DNA of 64,000 nucleotides. Source: Clostridia bacterium. Its GTDB lineage: Bacteria > Bacillota > DAOUPZ01. The notes under the pieces were generated by a model. The model made no database searches. It was not told where the DNA came from and saw only the letters and a program-made list of their open reading frames with translations. The position numbers were made by a program, and so were the translations under genes. The stretch is taken from positions 1 through 64,000 of the forward strand of contig DAOUPZ010000001.1 of NCBI GenBank assembly GCA_030625885.1, read 5' to 3'. Below, piece by piece: positions 1-8,827 of this stretch; position 1 is the first letter of the stretch; the number at the start of each line of letters is the position of its first letter.

Positions 1-1
1 T

Positions 2-592
2 CTCCAAGGGGAAAGATCAATGGCTGGGGATAATAAAACCCTGGGTCGTTTCCAACTGACAGGTATTCCACCAGCACCACGCGGTGTTCCTCAAATTGAA
101 GTAACGTTTAATATTGATGCCAATGGTATTGTAAATGTGTCAGCAAAGGATAAAGGCACAGGCAAAGAGCAAAATATTACCATTACTTCATCAAGTGGTC
201 TTTCTGACGAAGAAATTGATCAGATGGTTAATGAAGCTGAATCTCATGCTGATGAAGATTCTAAACGTAAAGAAGCAATCGAGGTACGTAACCAGGCGGA
301 TACGCTGGTTTATTCAACTGAAAAAATGTTGAAAGACTATGGGGATAAAGTAGATTCAACAACTAAGACTTCTGTAGAAGAAGCGCTGGAAGAATTACGT
401 AAAGCAATAGCCAGTGATGATGTTGATGATATTAAAGCTAAAATGGAAAGCTTAAGCCAGAAATCTTATGAGATTGGTCAAAAAATGTATGCGGATTCTG
501 ATCAGGAAGGATCAGAATCAAATGAGCAACAAAATGATGACCAAACCATCAATGCAGATTATGAATTCACAGATGAGGATAAAAGCGAATAA
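2..592 (+). CDS. dnaK: Chaperone DnaK (Hsp70), C-terminal part
   Basis: The frame is open from base 2, so the gene enters from outside the window and only about the last 196 residues are present. DnaK is the ATP-dependent Hsp70 chaperone that works with DnaJ and GrpE in the cytoplasm. The visible part is the end of the substrate-binding beta-sandwich ([18 protein letters not shown], then [17 protein letters not shown]) and the helical lid, ending in an acidic tail rich in D, E, N and Q, as in other DnaK proteins. The ATG at base 20 is an internal Met, not the start. dnaJ follows 77 bases downstream. Identification is firm. Confidence 0.97.
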   Translation, partial: LQGERSMAGDNKTLGRFQLTGIPPAPRGVPQIEVTFNIDANGIVNVSAKDKGTGKEQNITITSSSGLSDEEIDQMVNEAESHADEDSKRKEAIEVRNQADTLVYSTEKMLKDYGDKVDSTTKTSVEEALEELRKAIASDDVDDIKAKMESLSQKSYEIGQKMYADSDQEGSESNEQQNDDQTINADYEFTDEDKSE

Positions 593-605
593 TATAGCAA
601 TAAAT

Positions 606-639
606 GGTCTAAGTCAAAACGTGTGTTTTGACTTAGACC
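606..639 (+). promoter_or_regulatory. Perfect 15-bp hairpin between dnaK and dnaJ
   Basis: The arms GGTCTAAGTCAAAAC and GTTTTGACTTAGACC pair perfectly around a four-base GTGT loop. It starts 14 bases after the dnaK stop codon. It is followed by CTCTTCCTG rather than a run of T, so it is not a typical terminator. A role as an mRNA 3'-end stabiliser or processing site that sets the DnaK:DnaJ ratio, or as a partial attenuator, is inferred. Confidence 0.6.
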
Positions 640-669
640 TCTTCCTGTTTAAAAAAGGAGAGGTGAACT

Positions 670-1842
670 GTGTCAAAGAAAGATTATTATGAATTATTAG
701 GATTATCAAAAAGTGCTGGTGAGGCCGAAATAAAAAAAGCTTATCGTCGTTTGGCAAGACAATATCATCCTGATGCCAATCAAGATGATAAAAATGCAGA
801 AGAAAAGTTTAAGGAAGTTAGTGAAGCATATGAAGTACTCAGTGACACACAGAAGCGGGCCCAATATGACCAATTTGGTCATGCTGCTTTTCAAGAGGGG
901 CAAGGTTATGGTGGGTTTCAAGGTGGCTACGGGGGTGGACCGTTTGAAGATATTTTTAATATGTTCACCGGTCGTGGCTTTAGCGAAGATGATATTTTTG
1001 GTATGTTTCATGGAGGGGGGCAGACGCGCCAAAAGAAGGGCCCAGAGAAAGGCAATGATTTGCGTTATGACCTTGAAGTGGAATTTATTGAAGCGGCTTT
1101 TGGTGTTGAAAAGGAAATTCAAATCATGCGTGCCGAAAATTGTCCTGAGTGTAATGGAACGGGTGCACAAAAGGGCTCTTCACCAAAGACTTGTCCTAAA
1201 TGTGGTGGGAGCGGACAGGTAAAATATGCACAGAACACAATGTTGGGTCAGTTTGTTAATATTAAAACCTGTGATGAATGTCATGGAGCCGGTGAAGTCA
1301 ATGAAGATCCTTGTCATAACTGCCACGGTACGGGAAGGATACGTCGGAAACGAAAAATTAAAGTAAAAATACCCGCTGGTGTCGATACAGGCTATCGGAT
1401 TCGAATTTCCGGTGAAGGAGAACCGGGAATTCGTGGAGGCGGTTCGGGGGATCTTTACATTTTTATTCACGTAAAATCCCATGAAATTTTCAAACGTGAA
1501 GGCAATGACATATTTTGCAATATGACAGTCACTTTTGCTCAAGCCGCTTTAGGAGATGAAATTGAAGTCACCACGCTGGAAGGACATTCAAAATTCAACC
1601 TACCGGCTGGAACACAAAATGGAAAAGTTTACAAATTAAGAGAAGAAGGCATTCCGGCTTTCCGAGGTCGGCGAGGCGATTTATATTTTGAAATTCAGGT
1701 AGAAACACCAACAGATTTATCTAAGGATCAAAGAGAATTATTGATGCAGTTTGCTGAGGTAAGAGGCGAGAAAATAAAGCCTTCGGAAGATAAAGAAAAA
1801 GGATTTTTCAAGAAGGTTAAAGATGCCTTAGGTGGGAGTTAA
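670..1842 (+). CDS. dnaJ: Chaperone DnaJ (Hsp40)
   Basis: Co-chaperone that delivers unfolded clients to DnaK and stimulates its ATPase. All four family regions are visible in 390 residues, the usual length. The J domain has HPD at residues 33-35. A Gly/Phe-rich linker follows at about 75-115. The zinc region carries four CxxCxGxG repeats ([32 protein letters not shown]). The C-terminal client-binding domains complete the protein. The start is GTG, preceded by GGAGAGG. It is transcribed with dnaK, with a strong hairpin between them. Confidence 0.98.
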   Translation: MSKKDYYELLGLSKSAGEAEIKKAYRRLARQYHPDANQDDKNAEEKFKEVSEAYEVLSDTQKRAQYDQFGHAAFQEGQGYGGFQGGYGGGPFEDIFNMFTGRGFSEDDIFGMFHGGGQTRQKKGPEKGNDLRYDLEVEFIEAAFGVEKEIQIMRAENCPECNGTGAQKGSSPKTCPKCGGSGQVKYAQNTMLGQFVNIKTCDECHGAGEVNEDPCHNCHGTGRIRRKRKIKVKIPAGVDTGYRIRISGEGEPGIRGGGSGDLYIFIHVKSHEIFKREGNDIFCNMTVTFAQAALGDEIEVTTLEGHSKFNLPAGTQNGKVYKLREEGIPAFRGRRGDLYFEIQVETPTDLSKDQRELLMQFAEVRGEKIKPSEDKEKGFFKKVKDALGGS

Positions 1843-1860
1843 AAATACACTAAGAGTGCT

Positions 1861-1888
1861 TTGACAGGTGGCTCGTTTGTGCTATACA
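1861..1888 (+). promoter_or_regulatory. Candidate sigma-A promoter upstream of prmA
   Basis: TTGACA at 1861-1866 is separated by 16 bases from TATACA at 1883-1888, with a TG just upstream of the -10. It lies in the 174-base dnaJ-prmA gap. The rest of that gap is low-complexity A/G-rich sequence without a recognisable gene. It could let prmA-rsmE-mtaB be expressed independently of heat shock. This is inferred from pattern only. Confidence 0.4.
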
Positions 1889-2016
1889 GCTTTACAGCTA
1901 TTTGTGGTTAATAGATATAGGCTGAAAGCGGAAAGCTAAAGGCTTGAAGGCAAATAGTTAAAAACCTTTAGTTATTAGTTTTAAACCTATTATAAGCCAA
2001 AGGACGTGATGATATA

Positions 2017-2952
2017 TTGGAATGGATGGAAATCAGTGTTCGTACTTCATCAGAAGCAGTAGAAGCGGTAGCCAATGCCTTTTATGAAGTTGGAGCAGGC
2101 GGCGTAGTCATCGAAGAACCATTTTTCTCTGAAACAGACATATCTGGGGATTGGAATGGTATGGTTATTCCTGAAACTGATTTACAAGAAGATGAAAGAA
2201 TCATAAAAAGCTATCTTATGGCAGACGAACAATTAACCGCTAAAGTTGAGGAAATCCGATTGACTGTAGAGCAATTGGCACAATACGATTTGAAAAAAGG
2301 TGCAGGAACGATCGAAATTAAATCAGTTGCGGAAGAGGATTGGGCAAATGCCTGGAAAGCATATTATAAACCTACTAGAGTAGGGCATAAAATGATGATA
2401 AAGCCGACTTGGGAAAAAATCGAAGCGTCTAAAGATGATATTGTGATAGAGTTAGATCCAGGGATGGCATTTGGAACGGGTACCCATCCTTCTACTATGA
2501 TGTGTCTTGAACTTCTGGAAGATTATACTAGAGGGGGAGAAACTGTCTTTGATATTGGAACGGGATCTGGTATTTTAGCTATAGCGGCTGCAAAACTAGG
2601 TGCTAAAGAAGTAAAGGCTTCAGACATTGATCCTCTGGCAGTACATGTTGCTCAATCCAATATAGCGCTTAATGGTTTAGAAGAGGAAATTTTAGTTCAC
2701 GAAGGGGCTTTAGATAGTTTTTTTGGAAGGGAAGCCCAGGTTGTTGTGGCAAATATTATTTCTCAAGTAATTTTGAGTTTTATCCCCGATTTAAAAAAAG
2801 TTGTTCCTAAAGACGGAATATTTATTGCTTCAGGCATTATCTTGGATTACCTTCCTGAAATAGAGAAAAGCTTAGCAATAAACGGGTTTAAACTAATTAA
2901 AATGAAGTCAGTAAAAGAGTGGGTTGGACTGGTAGCCCAAAGGATGGATTAA
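2017..2952 (+). CDS. prmA: Ribosomal protein L11 methyltransferase
   Basis: S-adenosylmethionine-dependent enzyme that trimethylates ribosomal protein L11. The 311-residue protein has the family's N-terminal L11-binding domain (EISVRTSSEAVEAVANAFYE) and then the Rossmann methyltransferase fold with glycine motif VFDIGTGSGILAIAAAKLGA near residue 176. The catalytic-loop sequence VVANIISQVI is also present. The TTG start at 2017 is chosen because homologues begin with a similar (K/E)W.EISV segment and AAAGGA lies upstream. The next in-frame ATG is at 2026. rsmE follows after three bases. Confidence 0.95.
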   Translation: MEWMEISVRTSSEAVEAVANAFYEVGAGGVVIEEPFFSETDISGDWNGMVIPETDLQEDERIIKSYLMADEQLTAKVEEIRLTVEQLAQYDLKKGAGTIEIKSVAEEDWANAWKAYYKPTRVGHKMMIKPTWEKIEASKDDIVIELDPGMAFGTGTHPSTMMCLELLEDYTRGGETVFDIGTGSGILAIAAAKLGAKEVKASDIDPLAVHVAQSNIALNGLEEEILVHEGALDSFFGREAQVVVANIISQVILSFIPDLKKVVPKDGIFIASGIILDYLPEIEKSLAINGFKLIKMKSVKEWVGLVAQRMD

Positions 2953-2955
2953 TAT

Positions 2956-3699
2956 ATGGGACGTTTTTTTGTTAATAATCCTAATAATAACCATATAATC
3001 ATAGATGGTGAGGAGGCTCGCCATCTTGTGCTTGTTTTAAGGAAAAAACCTGGAGATCAGGTTGACTGTTTTGATGAAACCGGTAAAGAATATAAGGTTA
3101 GGATTGAAAAAATCGTAGATAATAAAGTTGAAGGTATTATTATTACCCAATTCGAAAGAAATTGTGAACCTCATATTCAGATTACTTTGTTTCAAGGCGT
3201 ACCTAAAGGGGATAAGATGGATTTAATCGTTCAGAAATGTACTGAATTGGGTGTTTTTACAATTGTACCGATGATAACAGAGCGTACAATTGTTAAATGG
3301 GAGGAAAAAAAAGCACTTCAAAAGCAAATGAGATGGCAGAAAATTGCCAAGGAAGCCGCTAAACAATCTCGCAGAAAAGTTATTCCTAAAATTGAACCCA
3401 TTATTTCTTTTAACGAAGCAATCCAAAAGAAAGGTGTTCAAGAAGCATTTGTTTTGTGGGAAGATGAGCATAAAAAAGGGTTAAAGTTGTTTTTGCGTCA
3501 AAGCCCTGTGAAAGATAAAATGAGTTTTTTTGTTGGGCCTGAAGGTGGGTTTTCAGAAGCAGAAGTCTCTATAGCTGTGAAGGCTGGTATAACACCGTTA
3601 ACTTTAGGACCACGTATATTACGTACTGAGACGGCTGGGTTAGCCGCACTCACTATGATTCTCTATGAATTGGATGATTTAGGAGGAAAAGATGGCTAA
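2956..3699 (+). CDS. rsmE: 16S rRNA (uracil-1498-N3)-methyltransferase
   Basis: SPOUT-class enzyme that methylates U1498 in the decoding region of 16S rRNA. The 247-residue length is typical. An N-terminal PUA-like RNA-binding part (HLVLVLRKKPGDQVDCFD) precedes the knotted SAM-binding domain, which shows the diagnostic FFVGPEGGFSEAE and LGPRILRTETAGLAAL motifs. It sits in the usual prmA-rsmE-mtaB order and its end overlaps mtaB by eight bases, which suggests translational coupling. Confidence 0.96.
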   Translation: MGRFFVNNPNNNHIIIDGEEARHLVLVLRKKPGDQVDCFDETGKEYKVRIEKIVDNKVEGIIITQFERNCEPHIQITLFQGVPKGDKMDLIVQKCTELGVFTIVPMITERTIVKWEEKKALQKQMRWQKIAKEAAKQSRRKVIPKIEPIISFNEAIQKKGVQEAFVLWEDEHKKGLKLFLRQSPVKDKMSFFVGPEGGFSEAEVSIAVKAGITPLTLGPRILRTETAGLAALTMILYELDDLGGKDG

Positions 3700-5002
3700 A
3701 GCAGCATTTTTTACATTAGGATGTAAAGTCAATCAAAATGATACGGAAGCTATGATGAGTCTTTTTCGTAAAGATGGGTACGAAATTGTACCATTTTCGG
3801 ATGAAGCGGATGTATATATCATTAATACATGTACAGTTACGCATTTAGCTGAAAGGAAATCCCGCCAAATGATCCGTCGAGCGGTTAAGCAAAATCCTGA
3901 TGCTGTGGTAGGGGTAGTAGGGTGTCTTTCACAACTCAAAGCAGAAGATATTCTTAAGATGTCAGGTATCAACCTAGTTTTAGGGACTCAAAATAGAAAT
4001 CAAATTGTGCAGTGGGTTCAAAGGGCACAAGTTGCTAAACAACCTTTAAATGCTGTTGCAAAAATGGAAGATGCAACACCGTTTGAAAACATTGTTATAG
4101 ATGATCATTGGGAGCGGACACGAGCTTTCTTAAAAATACAGGAAGGATGCAGTCAATTTTGCTCATACTGTATTGTGCCTTATGCACGAGGGCCAGCTCG
4201 CAGCCGGGAACCGGAAAATGTTTTGACAGAAGTCAAAAAGATTGTTGCTGCAGGATTTAAAGAACTTGTTTTAACAGGTACTCATTTAGGGACATATGGA
4301 CAAGATATTGGAACGGATGTTGACTTAGTTTCGATTCTTAGAGAAATGTGTCGTATTGATGGACTAGAACGGATCCGCTTAGGGTCTATTGAGCCAGTAG
4401 ATTTAACACCATCATTAATTGAGTTTGTTTCTATGGAGAAAAAAGTATGTAATCATTTTCATATTCCGCTTCAAAACGGTGATGACACCATTCTTAAAAA
4501 AATGAATCGACCCTATCGTTCTGATGACTTCCGTAAATTGGTTGCTCAAATCAGAGAAAAAATTCCACATGCCTCTATATCAACGGATGTAATGGTAGGA
4601 TTTCCAGGAGAAAGTGAAAGCCATTTTCAGAATTCTTATGATTTTTATCAGGAGATGGCATTTTCGCGAATGCATGTATTTAAGTATTCTAAACGAGAAG
4701 GAACGCCAGCCGCAACTTTTGCTGGTCAGGTTTCTCCCCAGATTAAAGATGAACGAAGCCATTGTCTTATAGAGTTGGGTAAGCAGATGATGAGTCGCTA
4801 TTATCATCAGTTTGAAGGTTGTGTTATGCCTCTACTAGTAGAGCAACAAAAACAGGAAGACGTATGGGAAGGGTTAACAGAACATTATATAAAAGTGCAT
4901 GCAGCAGGAAATGATATTAAGAAGGGCGAAATAATATTTGTTCAATTAGAAAAGGATATGGGAGAATATATGACGGGGAAAATGATAAGCAGGGGGGAAT
5001 AA
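3692..5002 (+). CDS. mtaB: tRNA t6A37 methylthiotransferase MtaB
   Basis: Radical SAM enzyme that converts t6A to ms2t6A at position 37 of ANN-decoding tRNAs. The N-terminal domain carries the three cysteines of the auxiliary 4Fe-4S cluster (TLGCKVNQ, INTCTV, VVGCLSQ). The radical SAM domain carries CSQFCSYC, and a TRAM RNA-binding domain is at the C-terminus. The length of 436 residues and the TLGCKVNQ start distinguish MtaB from the related MiaB. The start overlaps rsmE, and GGAGG lies inside the rsmE end. Confidence 0.96.
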   Translation: MAKAAFFTLGCKVNQNDTEAMMSLFRKDGYEIVPFSDEADVYIINTCTVTHLAERKSRQMIRRAVKQNPDAVVGVVGCLSQLKAEDILKMSGINLVLGTQNRNQIVQWVQRAQVAKQPLNAVAKMEDATPFENIVIDDHWERTRAFLKIQEGCSQFCSYCIVPYARGPARSREPENVLTEVKKIVAAGFKELVLTGTHLGTYGQDIGTDVDLVSILREMCRIDGLERIRLGSIEPVDLTPSLIEFVSMEKKVCNHFHIPLQNGDDTILKKMNRPYRSDDFRKLVAQIREKIPHASISTDVMVGFPGESESHFQNSYDFYQEMAFSRMHVFKYSKREGTPAATFAGQVSPQIKDERSHCLIELGKQMMSRYYHQFEGCVMPLLVEQQKQEDVWEGLTEHYIKVHAAGNDIKKGEIIFVQLEKDMGEYMTGKMISRGE

Positions 5003-5003
5003 G

Positions 5004-5185
5004 ATGATTGGAAATTGGGATCGTCAAAGTGGTATTCCCTTAGAGAATCTAATGTCTGGTACGGTTTTACGATTAGGGGAGGCTGAAATGGGCGGCATTA
5101 TATTGTGAGTCGTGAGGGGCGATTTGGAAAAGTGCTTAAAAGTGGGAAGGTAAAGGTTGGGGATACTGTAGGGGGATTAAAATAA
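5004..5185 (+). pseudogene. MOSC-domain protein remnant
   Basis: Directly after mtaB there are two short frames. The first (from ATG 5004) ends in SGTVLRLGEAEMGGIIL and a stop. The second, from 5105, reads SREGRFGKVLKSGKVKVGD and stops at 5185. These match, in order, the LRLGEA and REGIFARVLKGGxVKVGD stretches of MOSC domains, which are molybdenum-cofactor or sulfur-carrier-associated domains. The middle of the domain, which normally holds the conserved Cys, is missing. I read this as a gene decayed by an internal deletion and frameshift. Assignment rests on motif memory only. Confidence 0.55.
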
Positions 5186-5265
5186 GAAACATAAAAAATA
5201 TATTTTAACTAATTTACAAAAGGTATTTGTAGGTATATAATAGATTTCAGAAAAGAGGTGATTGG

Positions 5266-5670
5266 ATGATTCATGATGAGGATAAGCCCATGTATACGAT
5301 TGGGGTTGTAGCCGATTTGATGGATGTGCATCCTGAGACATTAAGAATTTGGGAACGTAATGAATTAGTTAAGCCGGCACGACGTAATAATCAGCGGCTT
5401 TATTCCAATAATGATTTAAAACGCTTAAAGTTTATCCAATACCTGATTGAAGAAAATGGCCTTAACTTAGCAGGTGTGAAGCATGTTATACAATTTTATC
5501 CCTGTTGGTACACAATACATTGTTCCGGCGGTCAGCCAGGCGAAATCAACTGTGAGCATCGACTGCGTGCCTGTTGGAAGGAAGAAGGAACGTATTGCTT
5601 AGACGTAAGAGATAAGGCGGATTTATGCACCAGCTGTGCGATCAAGAGAGAAAAAAACAAACAAACATAG
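5266..5670 (+). CDS. MerR-family regulator with cysteine-rich C-terminus
   Basis: Predicted transcription factor of 134 residues. Residues 9-75 form a MerR/HspR-type winged helix (YTIGVVADLMDVHPETLRIW, then RRNNQRLYSNNDLKRLKFI). The C-terminal 55 residues contain seven cysteines (CWYTIHC, NCEHRLRAC, YCLDV, LCTSC), which could bind a metal or Fe-S cluster or act as a redox switch. It starts at ATG 5266 behind AAGAGGTGAT. The next genes encode an Mrp/NBP35-type ATPase and a NifX-like protein, which suggests that it senses Fe-S or metal status and controls them. No regulated promoter has been shown. Confidence 0.8.
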   Translation: MIHDEDKPMYTIGVVADLMDVHPETLRIWERNELVKPARRNNQRLYSNNDLKRLKFIQYLIEENGLNLAGVKHVIQFYPCWYTIHCSGGQPGEINCEHRLRACWKEEGTYCLDVRDKADLCTSCAIKREKNKQT

Positions 5671-5771
5671 TAGAAAGAACGCAGGAGCGGATTCTGTTTA
5701 TTATCTAAGCGCATTCAAATAATTACTTAATTTATATATATATAACAATTCTTAATTATCATGAGGGGGTA

Positions 5772-6647
5772 ATGAGAGAGATGAGTGAGGATAAGACAAG
5801 TTGTAATGGACAATGTGGCAGCTGTTCATCTAGCGGGACTTGTGAAGATTCTACAGTTGGAAAACTGGAGAAGGAAGGTATTAATGAAATAAAACATGTC
5901 ATCGCTGTGATGAGCGGCAAAGGCGGTGTAGGAAAATCTTCTATTTCCAGCCTTCTTGCATCAGCATTGAAAAAGCAAGGTCATGCCGTAGGGATATTAG
6001 ATGCTGATATAACGGGTCCTAGTATTCCTAAAATGTTTGGCCTGCGTCAAAAGGCACAAGGTACGGAATTAGGCATTATTCCAGTTTCCAGTGATAACGG
6101 TATAGAAATCATGTCCTTAAATCTATTGTTAGAGAATGAAGATGATCCGGTTGTATGGCGAGGTCCTATGATCGCAGGTGCAATAAAACAATTTTATTCT
6201 GAGGTTATTTGGAATAAGCTTGACTATTTAGTAGTAGATTTACCGCCGGGAACAGGAGATTCCCCGCTAACGGTATTACAATCATTACCTGTAAGTGGTA
6301 TCGTCGTTGTTTCTTCACCCCAGGATTTAGTAGGTATGGTTGTAAAGAAAGCAATCAAAATGGCAGAGATGTTAAATACCAAAGTGTTTGGTTTAGTAGA
6401 AAACATGAGCTATATAAAATGTCCTCATTGTGAAGAAAAAATTGAAGTTTTTGGCAAAGGTCATGGTGAAGAAGTGGCAGCAGAAATGAATATTTCCTTT
6501 CTGGGACAGCTTCCTATGGATGCCGAGCTGGCAAAGATGTGTGATGCAGGCAAAGTAGAAGATTATGAATGCCCTGTAATGAGTGATGTAGCAGATATGG
6601 TAAATAAGGTTCTTAACCTGGAAAGTCAGGTTAAAAAGACTTATTAA
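5772..6647 (+). CDS. Mrp/NBP35-type Fe-S cluster carrier ATPase
   Basis: P-loop ATPase of the Mrp/NBP35 class, which carries and transfers 4Fe-4S clusters to apoproteins. The deviant Walker A (MSGKGGVGKSS) lies near residue 48. DADITGPSIPKMFG and VVDLPPGTGD are also present. The C-terminal CPHC is the bridging cluster site. An N-terminal extension with CNGQCGSCSSSGTC resembles the NBP35 N-terminal cluster motif. The start may be ATG 5772 or 5781. A NifX-like gene follows after a small inverted-repeat element. Function in Fe-S assembly is a family inference. Confidence 0.9.
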   Translation: MREMSEDKTSCNGQCGSCSSSGTCEDSTVGKLEKEGINEIKHVIAVMSGKGGVGKSSISSLLASALKKQGHAVGILDADITGPSIPKMFGLRQKAQGTELGIIPVSSDNGIEIMSLNLLLENEDDPVVWRGPMIAGAIKQFYSEVIWNKLDYLVVDLPPGTGDSPLTVLQSLPVSGIVVVSSPQDLVGMVVKKAIKMAEMLNTKVFGLVENMSYIKCPHCEEKIEVFGKGHGEEVAAEMNISFLGQLPMDAELAKMCDAGKVEDYECPVMSDVADMVNKVLNLESQVKKTY

Positions 6648-6651
6648 TTAT

Positions 6652-6723
6652 AAGGTATATGAAAGAAAATAATAAGCCAAAGATACGAGCATACTGATTT
6701 GTTATTTTTTTGAATGTGCCTAA
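6652..6723. repeat. Dispersed inverted-repeat element, family R3, copy 1
   Basis: About 72 bases flanked by imperfect inverted repeats: left AGGTATATGAAAGAAAATAA, right end reading as AGGCACATTCAAAAAAATAA on the other strand. A longer relative with the same ends lies at 29711-29875. It occupies the space between the ATPase and NifX-like genes. It could be a MITE or a folded RNA element in the transcript. Confidence 0.6.
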
Positions 6724-6739
6724 TAAGGAGGTGAGAGAA

Positions 6740-7111
6740 ATGCGTATTGCGATTGCAACAGATGGGAATGAGGTTTCACCACATTTTGGAAATTGCAGTG
6801 GTTATACCTTGGTAGACATTGAGAATAACAAAGTTGTTAATCGAGAGATGCTTGACTGTCCAGCTCATGAACCAGGTTTTTTACCCGGATATCTTGCTGA
6901 AAATAAAGCAAATGTTATTGTTACTGGCGGAATGGGAAACAAGGCGAAGCTTTTATTTGCACAAAAAGGGGTTCAAGTCATGACGGGTGTTTCCGGAATG
7001 GTTGATGATGTTGTGAGTCAGTTTATTGAAGGTGCATTAAAATCAGTTGATGTTGAGTGCGATCATGATCGTGCGGATCATGGTGATAAAGGACATCATT
7101 GTGAACATTAA
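6740..7111 (+). CDS. NifX/NifB-domain (dinitrogenase cofactor-type) protein
   Basis: Small protein of 123 residues with the NifX/NifY/VnfX/NafY-type fold (MRIAIATDGNEVSPHFGNC at the start, VTGGMGNKAKLLFAQKGVQV in the middle) and a His-rich end (CDHDRADHGDKGHHCEH). Members bind Fe-S or metal cofactor precursors; many in anaerobes are unrelated to nitrogen fixation. ATG 6740 is chosen because AAGGAGGTG sits just upstream; an earlier in-frame start at 6710 lacks a site and lies in the repeat. It is linked to the ATPase gene and is followed by a strong terminator. Confidence 0.85.
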   Translation: MRIAIATDGNEVSPHFGNCSGYTLVDIENNKVVNREMLDCPAHEPGFLPGYLAENKANVIVTGGMGNKAKLLFAQKGVQVMTGVSGMVDDVVSQFIEGALKSVDVECDHDRADHGDKGHHCEH

Positions 7112-7114
7112 TAA

Positions 7115-7166
7115 TTTATTAAAAATACCAGATGTCGAAAACATGACATCTGGTATTTTTAATAAA
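7115..7166. terminator. Bidirectional-looking terminator after the NifX-like gene
   Basis: A perfect 22-bp inverted repeat (TTTATTAAAAATACCAGATG plus TC, and its complement) surrounds an eight-base loop. It has A-rich and T-rich flanks, so it could end transcription from either side. Confidence 0.9.
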
Positions 7167-7255
7167 TGGGTGTAAATAAGAAGTATTTGTTATTTTTGCC
7201 AGGGGTTAAGCAGAACAAGGAAGACTAGAACATCTTTGAGAGGCGTGTGACTACG

Positions 7256-8098
7256 ATGATAAAAATAACCACTTTAACTGAGGATTATATTCCTCAAGGA
7301 CAAGAGCTTATCGGTGAACATGGGCTAAGTTTTTTTATTGAAGCAGATGGCAAGGGATTCCTTTTCGATACGGGACAAACTTTTACGGCTGTACATAATG
7401 CTCGTAAGCTTGGGGTTAATTTAGCTAAAACAGATAAGATTATTTTAAGTCATGGGCATTATGACCATACAGGTGGATTGAAAAGTGTTTTGAATGAAAT
7501 CGATGATGAAATTGAAATCATTGCTCATCCTCATATATTTGAAAACAAAGTTGTGTTAGATGGAAATGGTAATAAGCGATTAGCTGGTATTCCTTACGCA
7601 AAAAATGAATTAGAGCACTGGGGTGTAAAATTCACTTTATCTTCTCAACCTGTCAAGATTACAGAAAATATCATTCTTTCCGGAGAGATTCCGATGGTTA
7701 CAAATTTCGAAATCATTGATCATAAGCTATGCGTAGAGAATGAGAAAGGGATAGAGCAGGATCAATTATTAGATGATCAGGCAATTTTTATAAAGACAGC
7801 CCGGGGTCTTTTAGTTGTTTTGGGGTGTGCACATCGGGGCATGATTAATACCATTAAATATGGCATGAATTTAACAGGAGAGAAGAGGTTATTTGGGGTT
7901 ATGGGAGGGTCTCATTTAGTTGCTGCTGATGAAATCCAAACTAAAAAAACAGCAGAGGCCTTGTTAGAATATCAACCTCAGTATATAGGTTTATGTCATT
8001 GTACTGGGATGAAAGCAGCACAGTTTATAAAAAACAGCTTTCCTAATGTATGTTCATATAATTATTGTGGATCTATGCATATATTTGATAGTAACTGA
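7256..8098 (+). CDS. Metallo-beta-lactamase-fold hydrolase
   Basis: Protein of 280 residues with the binuclear metal motif SHGHYDHTGG, a later LGCAHRGMINT and GLCHCTG histidines. This is the pattern of the MBL subfamily related to the archaeal dihydropterin ribofuranosylaminobenzene phosphate synthase. The substrate is not predictable from sequence. ATG 7256 is preferred over GTG 7247, which touches the GAGAGG ribosome site. It follows the MerR/ATPase/NifX genes in the same direction but sits behind a terminator, so it is probably transcribed separately. Confidence 0.85.
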   Translation: MIKITTLTEDYIPQGQELIGEHGLSFFIEADGKGFLFDTGQTFTAVHNARKLGVNLAKTDKIILSHGHYDHTGGLKSVLNEIDDEIEIIAHPHIFENKVVLDGNGNKRLAGIPYAKNELEHWGVKFTLSSQPVKITENIILSGEIPMVTNFEIIDHKLCVENEKGIEQDQLLDDQAIFIKTARGLLVVLGCAHRGMINTIKYGMNLTGEKRLFGVMGGSHLVAADEIQTKKTAEALLEYQPQYIGLCHCTGMKAAQFIKNSFPNVCSYNYCGSMHIFDSN

Positions 8099-8361
8099 TA
8101 AAAATAGTTTCAGTATCATTGGCAAGAATACACAAACTAGAAAATGAATATCCAAAAAGTTGTTAAATTCTTTTTCTACGAAATTAATCTTAAAAAGATT
8201 TAAATATTTTTATTATTTAAGTATAATAATGCAAAAATTTCATAAACTTTTGCAGGGGATAATAAATTTTTGTAGAAAATATGTAATTAGGTTGTAAAAA
8301 ACTAAGGGATAAGAAAAAATTCTTTGTTAATCATCCCTAAGCTAGGAAGGAGGTGGCAAAT

Positions 8362-8706
8362 GTGCCAGATTGTCTCTTTTGTAAGATTGTGAACAAAGAA
8401 ATTCCCAGTGATATTGTATATGAAGATGATCAGGTCTTGGCTTTTCGTGATATAGAGCCACAGTCACCTGTACATATTCTAGTCATTCCTAAAGAGCACT
8501 TTGCTAGTATCCTTCATATTCAATCAGAAAACTTTGAACTCTTAGGCCATATCTTTCAGGTATGTAATCAATTAGCCCATGAGTTTGATATTGATGAAAG
8601 TGGTTTTCGTATTGTTAATAATTGCAAGGAAGACGGTGGGCAAACGGTAAATCATTTACATTTCCATTTATTAGGAGGAAGAAAATTGGCATGGCCTCCA
8701 GGTTAA
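8362..8706 (+). CDS. HIT-family nucleotide-binding protein
   Basis: Histidine-triad hydrolase/transferase acting on nucleoside phosphoramidates or dinucleotides. The 114-residue protein starts DCLFCKIVNKEIPS, has the zinc Cys pair of the HINT branch (CLFC), and ends with the triad HLHFHLLGG. I place the start at GTG 8362 because AAGGAGGTG (8347-8355) overlaps the earlier GTG at 8353. It lies just upstream of rpsU, a common arrangement in Bacillota. The 260-base gap upstream holds only AT-rich sequence. Confidence 0.95.
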   Translation: MPDCLFCKIVNKEIPSDIVYEDDQVLAFRDIEPQSPVHILVIPKEHFASILHIQSENFELLGHIFQVCNQLAHEFDIDESGFRIVNNCKEDGGQTVNHLHFHLLGGRKLAWPPG

Positions 8707-8713
8707 TAGACGC

Positions 8714-8742
8714 TTGACGAATTGCAGAAATATCTTTATAAT
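8714..8742 (+). promoter_or_regulatory. Sigma-A promoter of rpsU
   Basis: TTGACG at 8714-8719 and TATAAT at 8737-8742 are separated by exactly 17 bases. They lie between the HIT gene and rpsU, so rpsU has its own strong promoter. Confidence 0.75.
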
Positions 8743-8827
8743 AATACTGTTAGTCCCTATTATATATCTAATATATGCTGTTGCATAAACTTAGCACTAT
8801 CTTCACTAGTGGAGGGAGGGGAAATGC

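Noticed and set aside
6740-7111. A nitrogen-fixation island around the NifX-like gene
   Set aside because: No nifH, nifD, nifK or nifB in the window; NifX-domain proteins are common in anaerobes that do not fix nitrogen.
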